This document shows, piece after piece, positions 43,827 through 52,983 of a stretch of DNA of 64,000 nt; position 1 is the first letter of the stretch; each line of letters begins with the position of its first letter. This stretch comes from Lentzea albidocapillata subsp. violacea. GTDB taxonomy: Bacteria > Actinomycetota > Actinomycetes > Mycobacteriales > Pseudonocardiaceae. The notes under the pieces are model-generated. The model was not told the origin of the DNA and did not search any database. It was given only the letters and a program-made list of their open reading frames with translations. The stretch spans positions 62,001 through 126,000 of the forward strand of contig NZ_FNET01000013.1 of NCBI RefSeq assembly GCF_900100275.1. Direction: 5' to 3'. Both the position numbers and the translations under genes were made by a program.

Positions 43827-44638
43827 AGCTTCGCCCGGTCGTCCCGCAACGGCTCCGGCCGGGCCACCAGCACGGGACAGGACGAGTGGTAGAGCGCAGC
43901 CCGGGTGACCAGTCCGACGCCGTCGTGCCGGCCGCCGCGCCCCACGACCACGAGGTCGGAATCCAGTTCCGCCAACGCCTCGTGCGGGTGCCGTGACTCC
44001 ACCAGGACCTCGGGCGTCAGCTCGGGAGCGGTGGTGCGCAGGAACAACACGGCCCGGCGGACCGCTGCCTCGTCCCGCGGCACGGCGACGCCGTGCTGGG
44101 CCGGCAGGTGGATGTGCAGCAGGCGCAGCCGCGCTCGGCGGGTGCGACAGAGCTCGACCGCGCGCCGCAGCACGATCGGGTCCTCGCACCCGCCGACGGC
44201 AGCGGTGATCCAGCCGTGTTCGCCGCGGATCGCCTTGGGACGGCCGCGTACCACCACGACACCGCACCGCGCGCGGCGCAACACCGGGAGGACGAGGGAG
44301 CCCAGCCCCAGGCCGCGGTGCTGTTCGCCTTTGCACCCCAAGACCAAGGTCGCGCTGGAGTCCGACGCCCTCACCAGTGCGGCCACCGGGTCGTCTCCGC
44401 TCGGGCGGAAGTGGGCGGTGAGCATGGGGAGTCGTTCCAGGACCCGCTGGACCGTCGTGTCGCCGGGGTCCGCGAGGAACACCTGCAGGTCTGTCCTGAG
44501 TGACCACGCGTGCCGCGCGGCCCACTCGAATGCGTGATACGCGAATTCGGACGTGTCGACTCCGACCGTGACCGAACGACTGAAATCGGGTGCCCAGAAG
44601 GAAAATCTCCGAGGCTCTACCGCCGAGCTGGTTCTCAT
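43823..44638 (-). CDS. Universal stress protein with two USP domains
   Basis: 271 aa. Domain 1: SVTVGVDTSEFAYHAFEWAA to LVLGCKGEQHRGLGLGSLVL, an ATP-loop-like G-x2-G-x9-G pattern. Domain 2: GWITAAVGGCEDPIVLRRAV to DLVVVGRGGRHDGVGLVTRA with SSCPVLVARPEP. Such proteins bind ATP or partner enzymes under stress. ATG at 44638 follows AGGAGG at 6 nt. It runs against the dcw direction inside the ftsI-murE insertion. Confidence 0.88.
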   Translation of the reverse strand: MRTSSAVEPRRFSFWAPDFSRSVTVGVDTSEFAYHAFEWAARHAWSLRTDLQVFLADPGDTTVQRVLERLPMLTAHFRPSGDDPVAALVRASDSSATLVLGCKGEQHRGLGLGSLVLPVLRRARCGVVVVRGRPKAIRGEHGWITAAVGGCEDPIVLRRAVELCRTRRARLRLLHIHLPAQHGVAVPRDEAAVRRAVLFLRTTAPELTPEVLVESRHPHEALAELDSDLVVVGRGGRHDGVGLVTRAALYHSSCPVLVARPEPLRDDRAKL

Positions 44639-44848
44639 TACCGCCTCCTGCCGACCTCTACCTCACCGCAGCCGCGCCAACGCCCACAGGGCCCTAAGTC
44701 ACGAAGCGGGCAGGAACTTGTGCGGCCGGACGGGCTCGCCCGCGAAGACCAGCGCGGCCGGCCACCCGAACGGCCCAGATCCACCGATCATCACCCGAAC
44801 GCCAACGCGGCGCTCGGCCACTCTGTGTACGCCGGTAGCCTCTTGCCC

Positions 44849-46375
44849 GTGCCTGCCAAGCTCGAGGGCAAGGTCGCGACCGCCCCGCCCCGCCCCAACG
44901 CCATTCGCCCTGCTTCCGTGGCTGCTCTCGCCGCGGTCGCCGACGTGCACCTGACCAGGCCAGCACATGCCGACGTCCAGGTGACGGGGGTGACTCTGCG
45001 TGCACAGCACGCGGTCCCCGGAGACCTCTACGCCGCGCTGCCGGGTGCCAGGGTCCACGGTGCCGACTTCGCCGCCACGGCGATCGCGAACGGTGCCGTC
45101 GCCGTGCTGACGGACGAGGCCGGAGCCGCGCGCGACTCCCTCAAGGACGTCCCCGTGCTGATCCACCCGCGCCCCCGTGAGGTCGTGGGCCTGCTCGCCG
45201 CGCACGTCTACGGACAGCCGTCGACGAAGATCAAGCTGTGGGGGGTCACCGGCACGTCCGGCAAGACCACCACCACGTACATGATCGAGTCGGTGCTGCG
45301 CGCCGCCGGGAAGAACACCGGCCTGATCGGCACGGTCGGCACCCGCATCGGCACCGAGCAGCTCGGCAGTTCGCACACCACGCCCGAGGCACCGGATCTG
45401 CAGGCGTTGTTCGCGGTCATGGCCGAGCGCGGTGTCACCGACGTGGCGATGGAGGTGTCGAGCCACGCGCTGCACATGGGCCGCGTCGCCGCCACCGAGT
45501 TCGAGATCGGCGCGTTCACGAACCTGAGCCAGGACCACCTCGACTTCCACGCGGACATGGAGGAGTACTTCCAGGTCAAGGCGCAGCTGTTCGACGGCCG
45601 CGCGCGCAGGGAGGTCGTCTGCGTCGACGGCGAGTGGGGCGAGCGGCTGGTCAAGCCGGGCACCGTCACCGTTGCCACGACCAAGCCCGCCACCTGGACC
45701 GCGGGCGACGTCGAGGTGAGCGCGACCGGTGAGCAGACGTTCACCGCGCACGGCCCCGGCGGCGACATCCGGATCCACCTCCCGCTCGCCGGCAGCTTCA
45801 ACATCGCGAACGCCCTGCTGGCCATCGCGTGCCTGCACCTGGAGGGCATCAGTGCCGAGGCGATCGCCGAGGGCCTGCGGACCGTCCAGGTGCCCGGCCG
45901 CATGCAGCGCATCGACGAGGGCCAGGCCTTCACGGCCGTCGTCGACTACTCGCACAAGCCCGCCGCCGTCGCGCTCGCGCTCGACGCCGTGCGCGCCAAG
46001 ACCGACGGCCGGGTGATCGTCGTGCTCGGCTGCGGTGGCGACCGCGACCGGGCCAAGCGGCCGCTGATGGGCGAGGCCGCCGCCGAACGCGCCGAGGTGT
46101 TGATCATCACCGATGACAACCCGAGGACCGAAGACGCGTCCTCTATTCGGGCCGCCATGCTCGAAGGGGCGCTCGCCACCGCGAACCGGGGCGAGGTGCT
46201 CGAGATCGGCGACCGGAAGCTCGCGATCGACAAGGCCGTCGAGCTGGCCCGTCCGGGTGACGTCGTCGTCGTGGCGGGCAAGGGCCACGAGACGGGACAG
46301 GAGATCGCCGGCGTGATCCATCCGTTCTCGGACGTCGAGACGCTGACCGCCGCGATCAGAGAGGCGCACCGTTGA
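44849..46375 (+). CDS. murE: UDP-MurNAc-tripeptide synthetase (meso-DAP-adding) MurE
   Basis: 508-aa Mur ligase. Seen: VTGVTLRAQHAVPGDLYAAL in the N-terminal domain, P-loop WGVTGTSGKTTTTYMIESVL, MEVSSHALHMGR, LGCGGDRDRAKRPLMGEAAA, and the DNPRTED motif that selects meso-diaminopimelate. GTG at 44849 is preferred since sequence further 5' is intergenic and the USP gene is divergent there (210-nt gap, which must hold a promoter). The stop overlaps murF by 4 nt. Confidence 0.95.
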   Translation: MPAKLEGKVATAPPRPNAIRPASVAALAAVADVHLTRPAHADVQVTGVTLRAQHAVPGDLYAALPGARVHGADFAATAIANGAVAVLTDEAGAARDSLKDVPVLIHPRPREVVGLLAAHVYGQPSTKIKLWGVTGTSGKTTTTYMIESVLRAAGKNTGLIGTVGTRIGTEQLGSSHTTPEAPDLQALFAVMAERGVTDVAMEVSSHALHMGRVAATEFEIGAFTNLSQDHLDFHADMEEYFQVKAQLFDGRARREVVCVDGEWGERLVKPGTVTVATTKPATWTAGDVEVSATGEQTFTAHGPGGDIRIHLPLAGSFNIANALLAIACLHLEGISAEAIAEGLRTVQVPGRMQRIDEGQAFTAVVDYSHKPAAVALALDAVRAKTDGRVIVVLGCGGDRDRAKRPLMGEAAAERAEVLIITDDNPRTEDASSIRAAMLEGALATANRGEVLEIGDRKLAIDKAVELARPGDVVVVAGKGHETGQEIAGVIHPFSDVETLTAAIREAHR

Positions 46376-47832
46376 TCGCACTCACGCTCGCCGAGATCGC
46401 TGAGATCGTCGGCGGACGCCTGCACGCGACCGATGGCAGTCCGGTGATCACCGGCACCATCGAGTTCGACACCCGCAAGATCACCGAGGGGGGCCTCTTC
46501 CTGGCGCTGCCAGGTGAACGCGTGGACGGCCACGACTTCGCCGCGCAGGCCGTGGCGTCGGGCGCGGCCGGTGTGCTGGCGGGCCGCGAGGTGGACGCCC
46601 CCGCGGTGATCGCGCCGCCGGTGCAGACCAGGCACGCCAACGCATATGTGCTCGCGGGGGACAAGAGCGGCGAGGGTGCGGCGGTGCTCGAAGCACTGGC
46701 CAAGCTCGCCCGCCACGTCACCGACCGCCTGAAGGACCTGACGATCGTCGGCATCACCGGCTCGGCGGGCAAGACGTCCACGAAGGACCTGATCGCCCAG
46801 GTGCTGGCGCCGGTCGGGGACGTCGTCGCGCCGCCGGAGTCGTTCAACAACGAGCTCGGCCACCCGTGGACCGCGCTGCGGTCCACCGAGGACACCAGGT
46901 TCCTGGTCCTCGAGCTGTCCGCGCGCGGCATCGGCCACATCGCGAACCTCTGCGAGATCGCGCCGCCGCGCTTCGGTGCCGTGCTGAACGTCGGCACCGC
47001 GCACCTCAGCGAGTTCGGCTCGCGCGAAGGCATCGCGCAGGGCAAGGGCGAGCTGGTCGAGTCGCTGCCCGAGGACGGGGTCGCGATCCTGAACGCCGAC
47101 GACCCGCTGGTCGCGGGCATGGCGAGCCGCACGAAGGCCAAGGTCGTCCTGGTCGGCGAGAACCCGGACGCCGACGTCCGGGCCGCCGACATCGAGCTGG
47201 ACGAGCAGGCTCGGGCGAGCTTCACGCTGAAGACCTCGAAGGGCGACGCGCGCGTCAAGCTGGGGCTGAACGGCTCGCACCAGGTGGGCAACGCGCTGGT
47301 CGCCGCCGCGATCGCACTCGAACTGGGCGCCACGCCCGCCGAGATCGCCGAGCGACTGGGTGCCGCGCAACGGGTCTCCGCCCACCGCATGGTCATCACC
47401 GACCGCGCGGACGGCGTGACCGTCATCGACGACGCCTACAACGCGAACCCCGACTCGGTGCGGGCGGCACTGAAGGCGCTCGCGTCGATCTCGCGCGCCA
47501 CCAAGCCCGCCCGCCGCTGCTGGGCCGTCCTCGGCCCGATGGCGGAACTGGGCGACGACGCCGTGCGCGAGCACGACGAGATCGGCCGTCTGGTGGTGCG
47601 CCTCGACATCAGCAAGCTGGTCGTCGTCGGTGAAGCGGCCCGCGCGATGCACCAGGGCGCGCACCTGGAAGGATCTTGGGGAGACGAATCCGTCAGGGTG
47701 CCGGACGCCGACGCGGCGATCGCGTTGCTACAGGGGGAACTCCGGCCCGGTGACGTAGTGCTGGTCAAGGCATCCAACGCCTATCGCCTGTGGCGCATTG
47801 CCGAGGCCCTGCTGGAGGCAGGAACCAAGTGA
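46372..47832 (+). CDS. murF: UDP-MurNAc-tripeptide--D-Ala-D-Ala ligase MurF
   Basis: 486 aa. Seen: FDTRKITEGGLFLALPGERV in the N-terminal domain, P-loop IVGITGSAGKTSTKDLIAQV, SFNNELGHPWTAL, LNADDPLVAGMA, IDDAYNANPDSVRAALKAL and VLGPMAELGDDAVREHDEIG. It adds the D-Ala-D-Ala dipeptide. The start is TTG at 46372 (TTGA overlap with the murE stop), a rare start that coupling would help. The stop overlaps mraY by 4 nt. Confidence 0.95.
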   Translation: MIALTLAEIAEIVGGRLHATDGSPVITGTIEFDTRKITEGGLFLALPGERVDGHDFAAQAVASGAAGVLAGREVDAPAVIAPPVQTRHANAYVLAGDKSGEGAAVLEALAKLARHVTDRLKDLTIVGITGSAGKTSTKDLIAQVLAPVGDVVAPPESFNNELGHPWTALRSTEDTRFLVLELSARGIGHIANLCEIAPPRFGAVLNVGTAHLSEFGSREGIAQGKGELVESLPEDGVAILNADDPLVAGMASRTKAKVVLVGENPDADVRAADIELDEQARASFTLKTSKGDARVKLGLNGSHQVGNALVAAAIALELGATPAEIAERLGAAQRVSAHRMVITDRADGVTVIDDAYNANPDSVRAALKALASISRATKPARRCWAVLGPMAELGDDAVREHDEIGRLVVRLDISKLVVVGEAARAMHQGAHLEGSWGDESVRVPDADAAIALLQGELRPGDVVLVKASNAYRLWRIAEALLEAGTK

Positions 47833-48914
47833 AGAGCATCCTGATCGCCGCAGCGATCGCACTGGCAGTGTCGATCCTGCTGACGCCCTACCTGATCAAG
47901 GTCTTCTCTCGCCAGGGCTTCGGCCAGGAGATCCGCGAAGACGGTCCGCAGCACCACAAGACCAAGCGCGGTACGCCGACCATGGGTGGCCTCGCCATCC
48001 TGGTCGCGATGTGGGCCGGTTACCTCGGCACGCACCTCGTGAACTCGATGTCGGCCTCGGCGTCGGGGCAGACCCCGACGGCGTCCGGCCTGCTCGTGCT
48101 GATGCTGACGACGTCGCTGGGCGTCGTCGGCTTCCTCGACGACTTCATCAAGATCCGCAAGGCCCGCAACCTGGGCCTGAACAAGACGGCGAAGCTGGTC
48201 GGCCAGTTCATCGCGACCATCACGTTCGCGATCCTGGTGCTGCAGTTCCCGAACAAGGACGGCCTGACGCCCGCGTCGGTCAACCTGTCGTTCGTCCGCG
48301 ACATCACCGTGGTCTCGTTCGGCGTCGTCGGCTTCATCGTCTTCTGCTACGCCATGGTCGCCGCGTGGTCGAACGCCGTGAACCTCACCGACGGCCTCGA
48401 CGGCCTGGCCGGTGGCTCGTCGGCGATGGTGTTCGGCACCTACGTGGTGATCTCGTTCTGGCAGTTCCGCTACAACTGCTCCAGCTACGCCGTGGCGGGC
48501 TGCTACGACGTGCGCGACCCGCTGGACCTGGCGGTGATCGCCGCGGCCGCGATGGCGGGCTGCATCGGCTTCCTCTGGTGGAACGCCGCTCCGGCCAAGA
48601 TCTTCATGGGTGACACCGGGTCGCTCGCGCTCGGCGGCCTCGTCGCCGGTCTCGCCATCGCGACCCGCACCGAGCTGCTGATGATCGTCATCGGTGGTCT
48701 GTTCGTGGTGGAGGCACTGTCGGTGGCGTTGCAGGTCGCGGTCTTCCGCACCTCACGACGGCGCCTGTTCCGGATGGCACCGTTCCACCACCACTTCGAG
48801 CTGGCCGGCTGGGCGGAAACCACTGTCATCATCCGGTTCTGGTTGATGGCGGGCATCTGCTGCATGTTCGGTCTCGGCGTGTTCTACAGCGAGTGGCTGA
48901 CGGGCGGGTTCTAG
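47829..48914 (+). CDS. mraY: Phospho-MurNAc-pentapeptide transferase MraY
   Basis: 361-aa ten-helix membrane enzyme making lipid I. Seen: GPQHHKTKRGTPTMGGLAIL, GFLDDFIKIRKARNLGLNKT with the D-D pair, AVNLTDGLDGLAGGSSAMVF, FMGDTGSLALGGLVAGLAIA, and RLFRMAPFHHHFELAGWAET with the catalytic H-H-H. GTG at 47829 overlaps the murF stop; the gene ends 4 nt before murD. Confidence 0.97.
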   Translation: MKSILIAAAIALAVSILLTPYLIKVFSRQGFGQEIREDGPQHHKTKRGTPTMGGLAILVAMWAGYLGTHLVNSMSASASGQTPTASGLLVLMLTTSLGVVGFLDDFIKIRKARNLGLNKTAKLVGQFIATITFAILVLQFPNKDGLTPASVNLSFVRDITVVSFGVVGFIVFCYAMVAAWSNAVNLTDGLDGLAGGSSAMVFGTYVVISFWQFRYNCSSYAVAGCYDVRDPLDLAVIAAAAMAGCIGFLWWNAAPAKIFMGDTGSLALGGLVAGLAIATRTELLMIVIGGLFVVEALSVALQVAVFRTSRRRLFRMAPFHHHFELAGWAETTVIIRFWLMAGICCMFGLGVFYSEWLTGGF

Positions 48915-48918
48915 GACG

Positions 48919-50289
48919 ATGACCAAGCTGGCCGGTTCGAAGGTGCTGGTGGCCGGTGCTGGAGTGACCGGCCGGTCCGCCGCGGAGGCGTTGCTCGCGG
49001 CGGGCGCCGAGGTCGTGGTGACGGACTCGTCGCCGGAACGACTGGCGGCGCTGGAGACCCTGCTCGAAGGCGTGGAACTGGTGCCCGGCCTGGCGGAACC
49101 CCCGGCCGGTACCTCGCTGGTGGTCACGAGCCCCGGCTGGCAGCCGTCGAGCCCGTTGCTCGCGGCCGCGGTGTCGGCCGGCATCGAGGTGATCGGCGAG
49201 GTCGAACTGGCCTGGCGGATGGGCACCGAGCTGGCCGACCCGCCGGTGTGGCTCGCGGTGACCGGCACGAACGGCAAGACCACGACGGTCGGCATGCTGG
49301 AGTCGATCCTGCACGCCGCCGGTGCGGACGCCGTGGCCTGCGGGAACGTCGGCCTGCCGGTCGTGGACGCGCTGCTGGCCGGGCGCCGGGTGCTCGCGGT
49401 GGAACTGTCGAGCTTCCAGCTGTACTGGGCGCCTTCGGTGCGTCCGCAGGCGGGCGCGCTGCTCAACCTCGCCGAGGACCACCTCGACTGGCACGGCGGC
49501 ATGGAGGCCTACGCCCAGGCCAAGGCCCGGATCCTCACCGGTGACGTGGCGATCGGCTGGCTCGACGACGAACTCGTCGGCGACCTGCTGGAAGCCTCGC
49601 CCGCGCGGGACCGGATCGGCTTCACGCTCGACGAACCCGAGGACGGCCAGCTCGGCGTGCGCGACGGCTGGCTGGTCGACCGCGCGTTCGCCGACGACGA
49701 GGCGCTGGTCGAGGTCGCGAAGATCCGTCCGGCAGGCCCACCCGGCATCGCGGACGCACTCGCCGCCACGGCCCTGGCGCGCGCGTACGGCGTGCCGTCC
49801 GAGGCCGTGCGCGAGGGCCTGGAGGCGTTCGAACCGGCCGCGCATCGCGCCGTGCTCGTCACCGTCGCCTCTGATATCCAATATATCAATGACTCGAAGG
49901 CGACGAACCCGCACGCGGCCGTGGCTTCGCTGCGGGCGTTCGACAGCGTCGTCTGGATCGCCGGTGGGCTGCTCAAGGGCGCGTCGGTCGAGGAGATGGT
50001 GCGGACCGAGGCCCGCCGGTTGCGCGGCGCGGTGCTGATCGGCGCGGACCGGGCCGTGATCGCGGAGGCTCTCGCGACGTACGCGCCGGAGGTGCCGGTG
50101 CGCTCGCTCGACCTCGCCGGCGCCGACGATCCGATGCTCGACGTCGTTCGTGCCGCGCAGGAGCTCGCGCAGCCCGGTGACACGGTGCTGCTCGCGCCTG
50201 CGGCGGCGTCGATGGACATGTTCAGCGACTACGCGCACCGGGGCCAGGCGTTCACGGACGCCGTGAAGCGCCTCACGGGTGGCCGGTAG
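48919..50289 (+). CDS. murD: UDP-MurNAc-L-Ala--D-Glu ligase MurD
   Basis: 456 aa. Seen: VLVAGAGVTGRSAAEALLAA (Rossmann), P-loop LAVTGTNGKTTTVGMLESIL, VELSSFQLYWA, LNLAEDHLDWHGGMEAYAQA, YINDSKATNPHAAVASLRAF, LLAPAAASMDMFSDYAHRGQ. It adds D-glutamate. The stretch at 49868-49895 (TGATATCCAATATATCAATG) is oddly A/T-rich for the cluster. ATG at 48919. Confidence 0.96.
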   Translation: MTKLAGSKVLVAGAGVTGRSAAEALLAAGAEVVVTDSSPERLAALETLLEGVELVPGLAEPPAGTSLVVTSPGWQPSSPLLAAAVSAGIEVIGEVELAWRMGTELADPPVWLAVTGTNGKTTTVGMLESILHAAGADAVACGNVGLPVVDALLAGRRVLAVELSSFQLYWAPSVRPQAGALLNLAEDHLDWHGGMEAYAQAKARILTGDVAIGWLDDELVGDLLEASPARDRIGFTLDEPEDGQLGVRDGWLVDRAFADDEALVEVAKIRPAGPPGIADALAATALARAYGVPSEAVREGLEAFEPAAHRAVLVTVASDIQYINDSKATNPHAAVASLRAFDSVVWIAGGLLKGASVEEMVRTEARRLRGAVLIGADRAVIAEALATYAPEVPVRSLDLAGADDPMLDVVRAAQELAQPGDTVLLAPAAASMDMFSDYAHRGQAFTDAVKRLTGGR

Positions 50290-50377
50290 GGTTCGAAAGG
50301 GCGGCACGCTCCAGCGAAAGGGGCGACACGCCCCAGGAATCCCCGTTCGAGCGCTTGACACAGGAGACGATGATCCG

Positions 50378-51844
50378 GTGACCGTCGTCGCCGACAAGCC
50401 GAGGAGCAAGCGGAAGGTTCGTCCCGCGGGCCGCATCGCGTCGTTGCGCAGCGGTATGACCTCGTGGCTCAGCCGCCCGCTCGCCGACTTCCACCTGTTG
50501 CTCGCGATCTTCGGCATGCTCACCGTGCTCGGCCTGGTGATGGTGCTGTCCGCGTCGGCACCGGGACAGGTCGCGTCGGGCGTGTCCGCGTACAGCGTGT
50601 TCCAGAAGCAGCTGATCTACGTGTGCATCGGCGCCGTGCTGTTCTGGGTGATGCTGCGGTTCCCATTGCGCAGGCTCCGGCACTTCTCGACGGCCGCGAT
50701 GGGCATCGGCGTGGTGCTGCTGGCCCTCGTGCTGACGCCGCTCGGTGACGTTCGCGGTGGCGCGCGCTCGTGGTTCACGCTCGGGCCCATCTCCTTCCAG
50801 CCGATCGAGGCCGTGAAGCTCGCGCTGGCGTTGTGGGGCGCGCACGTCCTGGTGACCAAGCGGGCCCTGCTGTCGCAGTACCGGCACCTGCTGGTGCCGG
50901 TCGTGCCGGTGGCGATGCTGGTGTTCGCGCTGGTCATGCTGCAGCCCGACCTCGGCGGCACGATCACGCTCGGCGTGGTGCTGATCAGCCTGCTGTGGTT
51001 CGTGGGCGCGCCGATGCGGTTGTTCGGCGTGATCGCCGGCGGTGCGGTGGCGGGTGCCGTCGTGCTCGCGATCGGTGCCACGTACCGGCTGCAACGCGTG
51101 ACGTCGTTCCTCAACCCCGACGCCGACCCCGAGGGCGCCGGTCACCAGGCGCGGCAGGCGATGTTCGCGCTCGCCGACGGCGGCCTGTTCGGCAAGGGGC
51201 TCGCGCGGGGCAGTTCGCAGTGGCGGTACCTGCCCAACGTCGAGTCGGACTTCATCTTCGCCGTCATCGGCGAGGAGCTCGGGTTCGTCGGGTGCGGGCT
51301 GGTGCTGGTGCTGTTCGGCGGGCTCGCGTGGGTCGGCCTGCGGATCGCGTCGCGCAACACCGACCCGTGGATCCGGATCGTGGCCGCGACGCTGACGGTG
51401 TGGCTCGTCGCGCAGGCCGCGATCAACATCGGCTACGTCGTGCAGCTGCTGCCCGTCACGGGCCTCACGCTGCCGATGATCTCCTCCGGCGGCACGTCGA
51501 TCGTGACGACCATGATCGTGTTCGGCATCCTGGCGAACTGCGCCCGGCACGAGCCCGAGGCCGTGGCCGCGCTGCGTTCGCTCGGCCCCGGCCGCGTCGG
51601 CGGGCTGCTCAGGCTGCCCGCCCCCGAGGCGTACCGGCCACCGGCCAAGCGCAAGCCGGTCCGTCCGTCCACGCCTCCCCGCGCACCAGGCCGTTCACGC
51701 ACACAGCAACTTCCGGTGGTGGACGAACGTCGTATGGCTGGACGCTCCGCTCCGCCTTCGGAGTACCGTCGCCGCGACTCGCGGCGCACACAGGGCCGTT
51801 CAGAGCAAGGCCGGTCGACCCGCGGTCGCGGGCGATCCAACTGA
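50378..51844 (+). CDS. ftsW: Lipid II glycosyltransferase FtsW (SEDS family)
   Basis: About 488 aa with ten transmembrane helices. SEDS motifs: RWFTLGP-like SWFTLGPISFQPIEAVKLAL, LLQPDLGG-type VMLQPDLGGTITLGVVLISL, the large periplasmic loop HQARQAMFALADGGLFGKGL, ESDFIFAVIGEELGFVG, and TLPMISSGGTSIVTTMIVFG. A basic, disordered C-terminal tail of about 90 residues (PAKRKPVRPSTPPRAPGRSR) follows, as in mycobacterial FtsW, which binds FtsZ through it. GTG at 50378 with AGGAGA upstream is preferred; GTG at 50279, overlapping murD, would add 33 residues. Confidence 0.95.
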   Translation: MTVVADKPRSKRKVRPAGRIASLRSGMTSWLSRPLADFHLLLAIFGMLTVLGLVMVLSASAPGQVASGVSAYSVFQKQLIYVCIGAVLFWVMLRFPLRRLRHFSTAAMGIGVVLLALVLTPLGDVRGGARSWFTLGPISFQPIEAVKLALALWGAHVLVTKRALLSQYRHLLVPVVPVAMLVFALVMLQPDLGGTITLGVVLISLLWFVGAPMRLFGVIAGGAVAGAVVLAIGATYRLQRVTSFLNPDADPEGAGHQARQAMFALADGGLFGKGLARGSSQWRYLPNVESDFIFAVIGEELGFVGCGLVLVLFGGLAWVGLRIASRNTDPWIRIVAATLTVWLVAQAAINIGYVVQLLPVTGLTLPMISSGGTSIVTTMIVFGILANCARHEPEAVAALRSLGPGRVGGLLRLPAPEAYRPPAKRKPVRPSTPPRAPGRSRTQQLPVVDERRMAGRSAPPSEYRRRDSRRTQGRSEQGRSTRGRGRSN

Positions 51845-51879
51845 ATTCGATCTTCAGCCAACTATCTTCGGGAGAAGTC

Positions 51880-52983
51880 TTGACCGGGCACCCTGCCCCC
51901 AGTGGTCCGTGCGTCGTGGTCGCCGGCGGTGGCACCGCCGGACACATCGAGCCGGCACTGGCGCTGGCCGACGCGGTCATGCGGCTGCGGCCGGACGCGC
52001 GTGTCGTCGCGCTCGGCACCGAACGCGGCCTGGAGAACAAGATCGTGCCGGCCCGCGGGTACCAGCTGGAGCTGATCCCGCCGGTGCCGATGCCGCGCAA
52101 GCCCACCCTCGATCTGCTGAAGCTGCCGCTGAACGTGCGCGGCGCCGTGAAGCAGACCCGCGAGGTGCTGGAGCGCGTCGGCGCGGACGTCGTCGTCGGG
52201 TTCGGCGGCTACGTGGCGCTGCCCGCGTACCTGGCCGCGCGTGGCCGCATCCCGATCGTGGTGCACGAGGCGAACGCCAAGGCCGGACTCGCGAACAAGG
52301 TCGGCGCGAAGTTCGCCGCGCACGTCGCCGCGGCGGTGCCGGACTCCGGTCTGACCGACGCGCAGATCATCGGCATCCCGCTGCGCCAGTCGATCACGTC
52401 GCTGGACCGCGCCGCGTTGCGTGCCGAGGCCCGCCGGTTCTTCGGCCTGGACCCGCACGCGCCGGTGCTGCTGGTGTTCGGCGGCTCGCAGGGCGCGCGT
52501 TCGATCAACGAGGCCGTGGCACCGGTCGCGGCCGAGTTCGCCCGTGCCGGCGTGGGTGTGCTGCACGCGTACGGGCCGAAGAACTCCGTTGCGGTGCAAC
52601 AGGTTCCGGGCGCTCCGGCGTACGTGCCGGTGCCGTACCTGGAGCGCATGGACCTGGCGTACGCCGCCGCGGACGCCGTGCTGTGCCGTTCTGGCGCGAT
52701 GACCGTCGCCGAGGTGTCGGCCGTCGGCCTGCCCGCGGTGTTCGTGCCGCTGCCCATCGGCAACGGTGAGCAGGCGCTCAACGCCGGCCCGGTCGTCTCC
52801 GCGGGCGGCGGCCTGCTGGTGCCGGACTCGGAACTGACGCCGGAGAAGGTCGCTTCGCTGGTGGTGCCGCTGATGGCGGACCGCAACCGGCTCGCGCAGA
52901 TGTCCCGCGCGACGCTCGGCACCGGCCGTCGTGAGGCGGACGAGATCCTGGCCCGCACCGTTCTGGATGTGATCAAGAAATGA
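51880..52983 (+). CDS. murG: UDP-GlcNAc transferase MurG
   Basis: 367-aa GT-B enzyme converting lipid I to lipid II on the inner membrane face. Seen: CVVVAGGGTAGHIEPALALA, VVGFGGYVALPAYLAARGRI, VVHEANAKAGLANKVGAKFA, LLVFGGSQGARSINEAVAPV, VLCRSGAMTVAEVSAVGLPA, and GNGEQALNA. The start is TTG at 51880 with GGGAGAAG upstream; no ATG or GTG lies nearby in frame before the glycine loop. The stop overlaps murC by 4 nt. Confidence 0.95.
   Translation: MTGHPAPSGPCVVVAGGGTAGHIEPALALADAVMRLRPDARVVALGTERGLENKIVPARGYQLELIPPVPMPRKPTLDLLKLPLNVRGAVKQTREVLERVGADVVVGFGGYVALPAYLAARGRIPIVVHEANAKAGLANKVGAKFAAHVAAAVPDSGLTDAQIIGIPLRQSITSLDRAALRAEARRFFGLDPHAPVLLVFGGSQGARSINEAVAPVAAEFARAGVGVLHAYGPKNSVAVQQVPGAPAYVPVPYLERMDLAYAAADAVLCRSGAMTVAEVSAVGLPAVFVPLPIGNGEQALNAGPVVSAGGGLLVPDSELTPEKVASLVVPLMADRNRLAQMSRATLGTGRREADEILARTVLDVIKK

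Noticed and set aside
50279..50377. Extended ftsW start overlapping murD
   Set aside because: The extra 33 residues are unlike FtsW N-termini, and the GTG at 50378 has its own AGGAGA.
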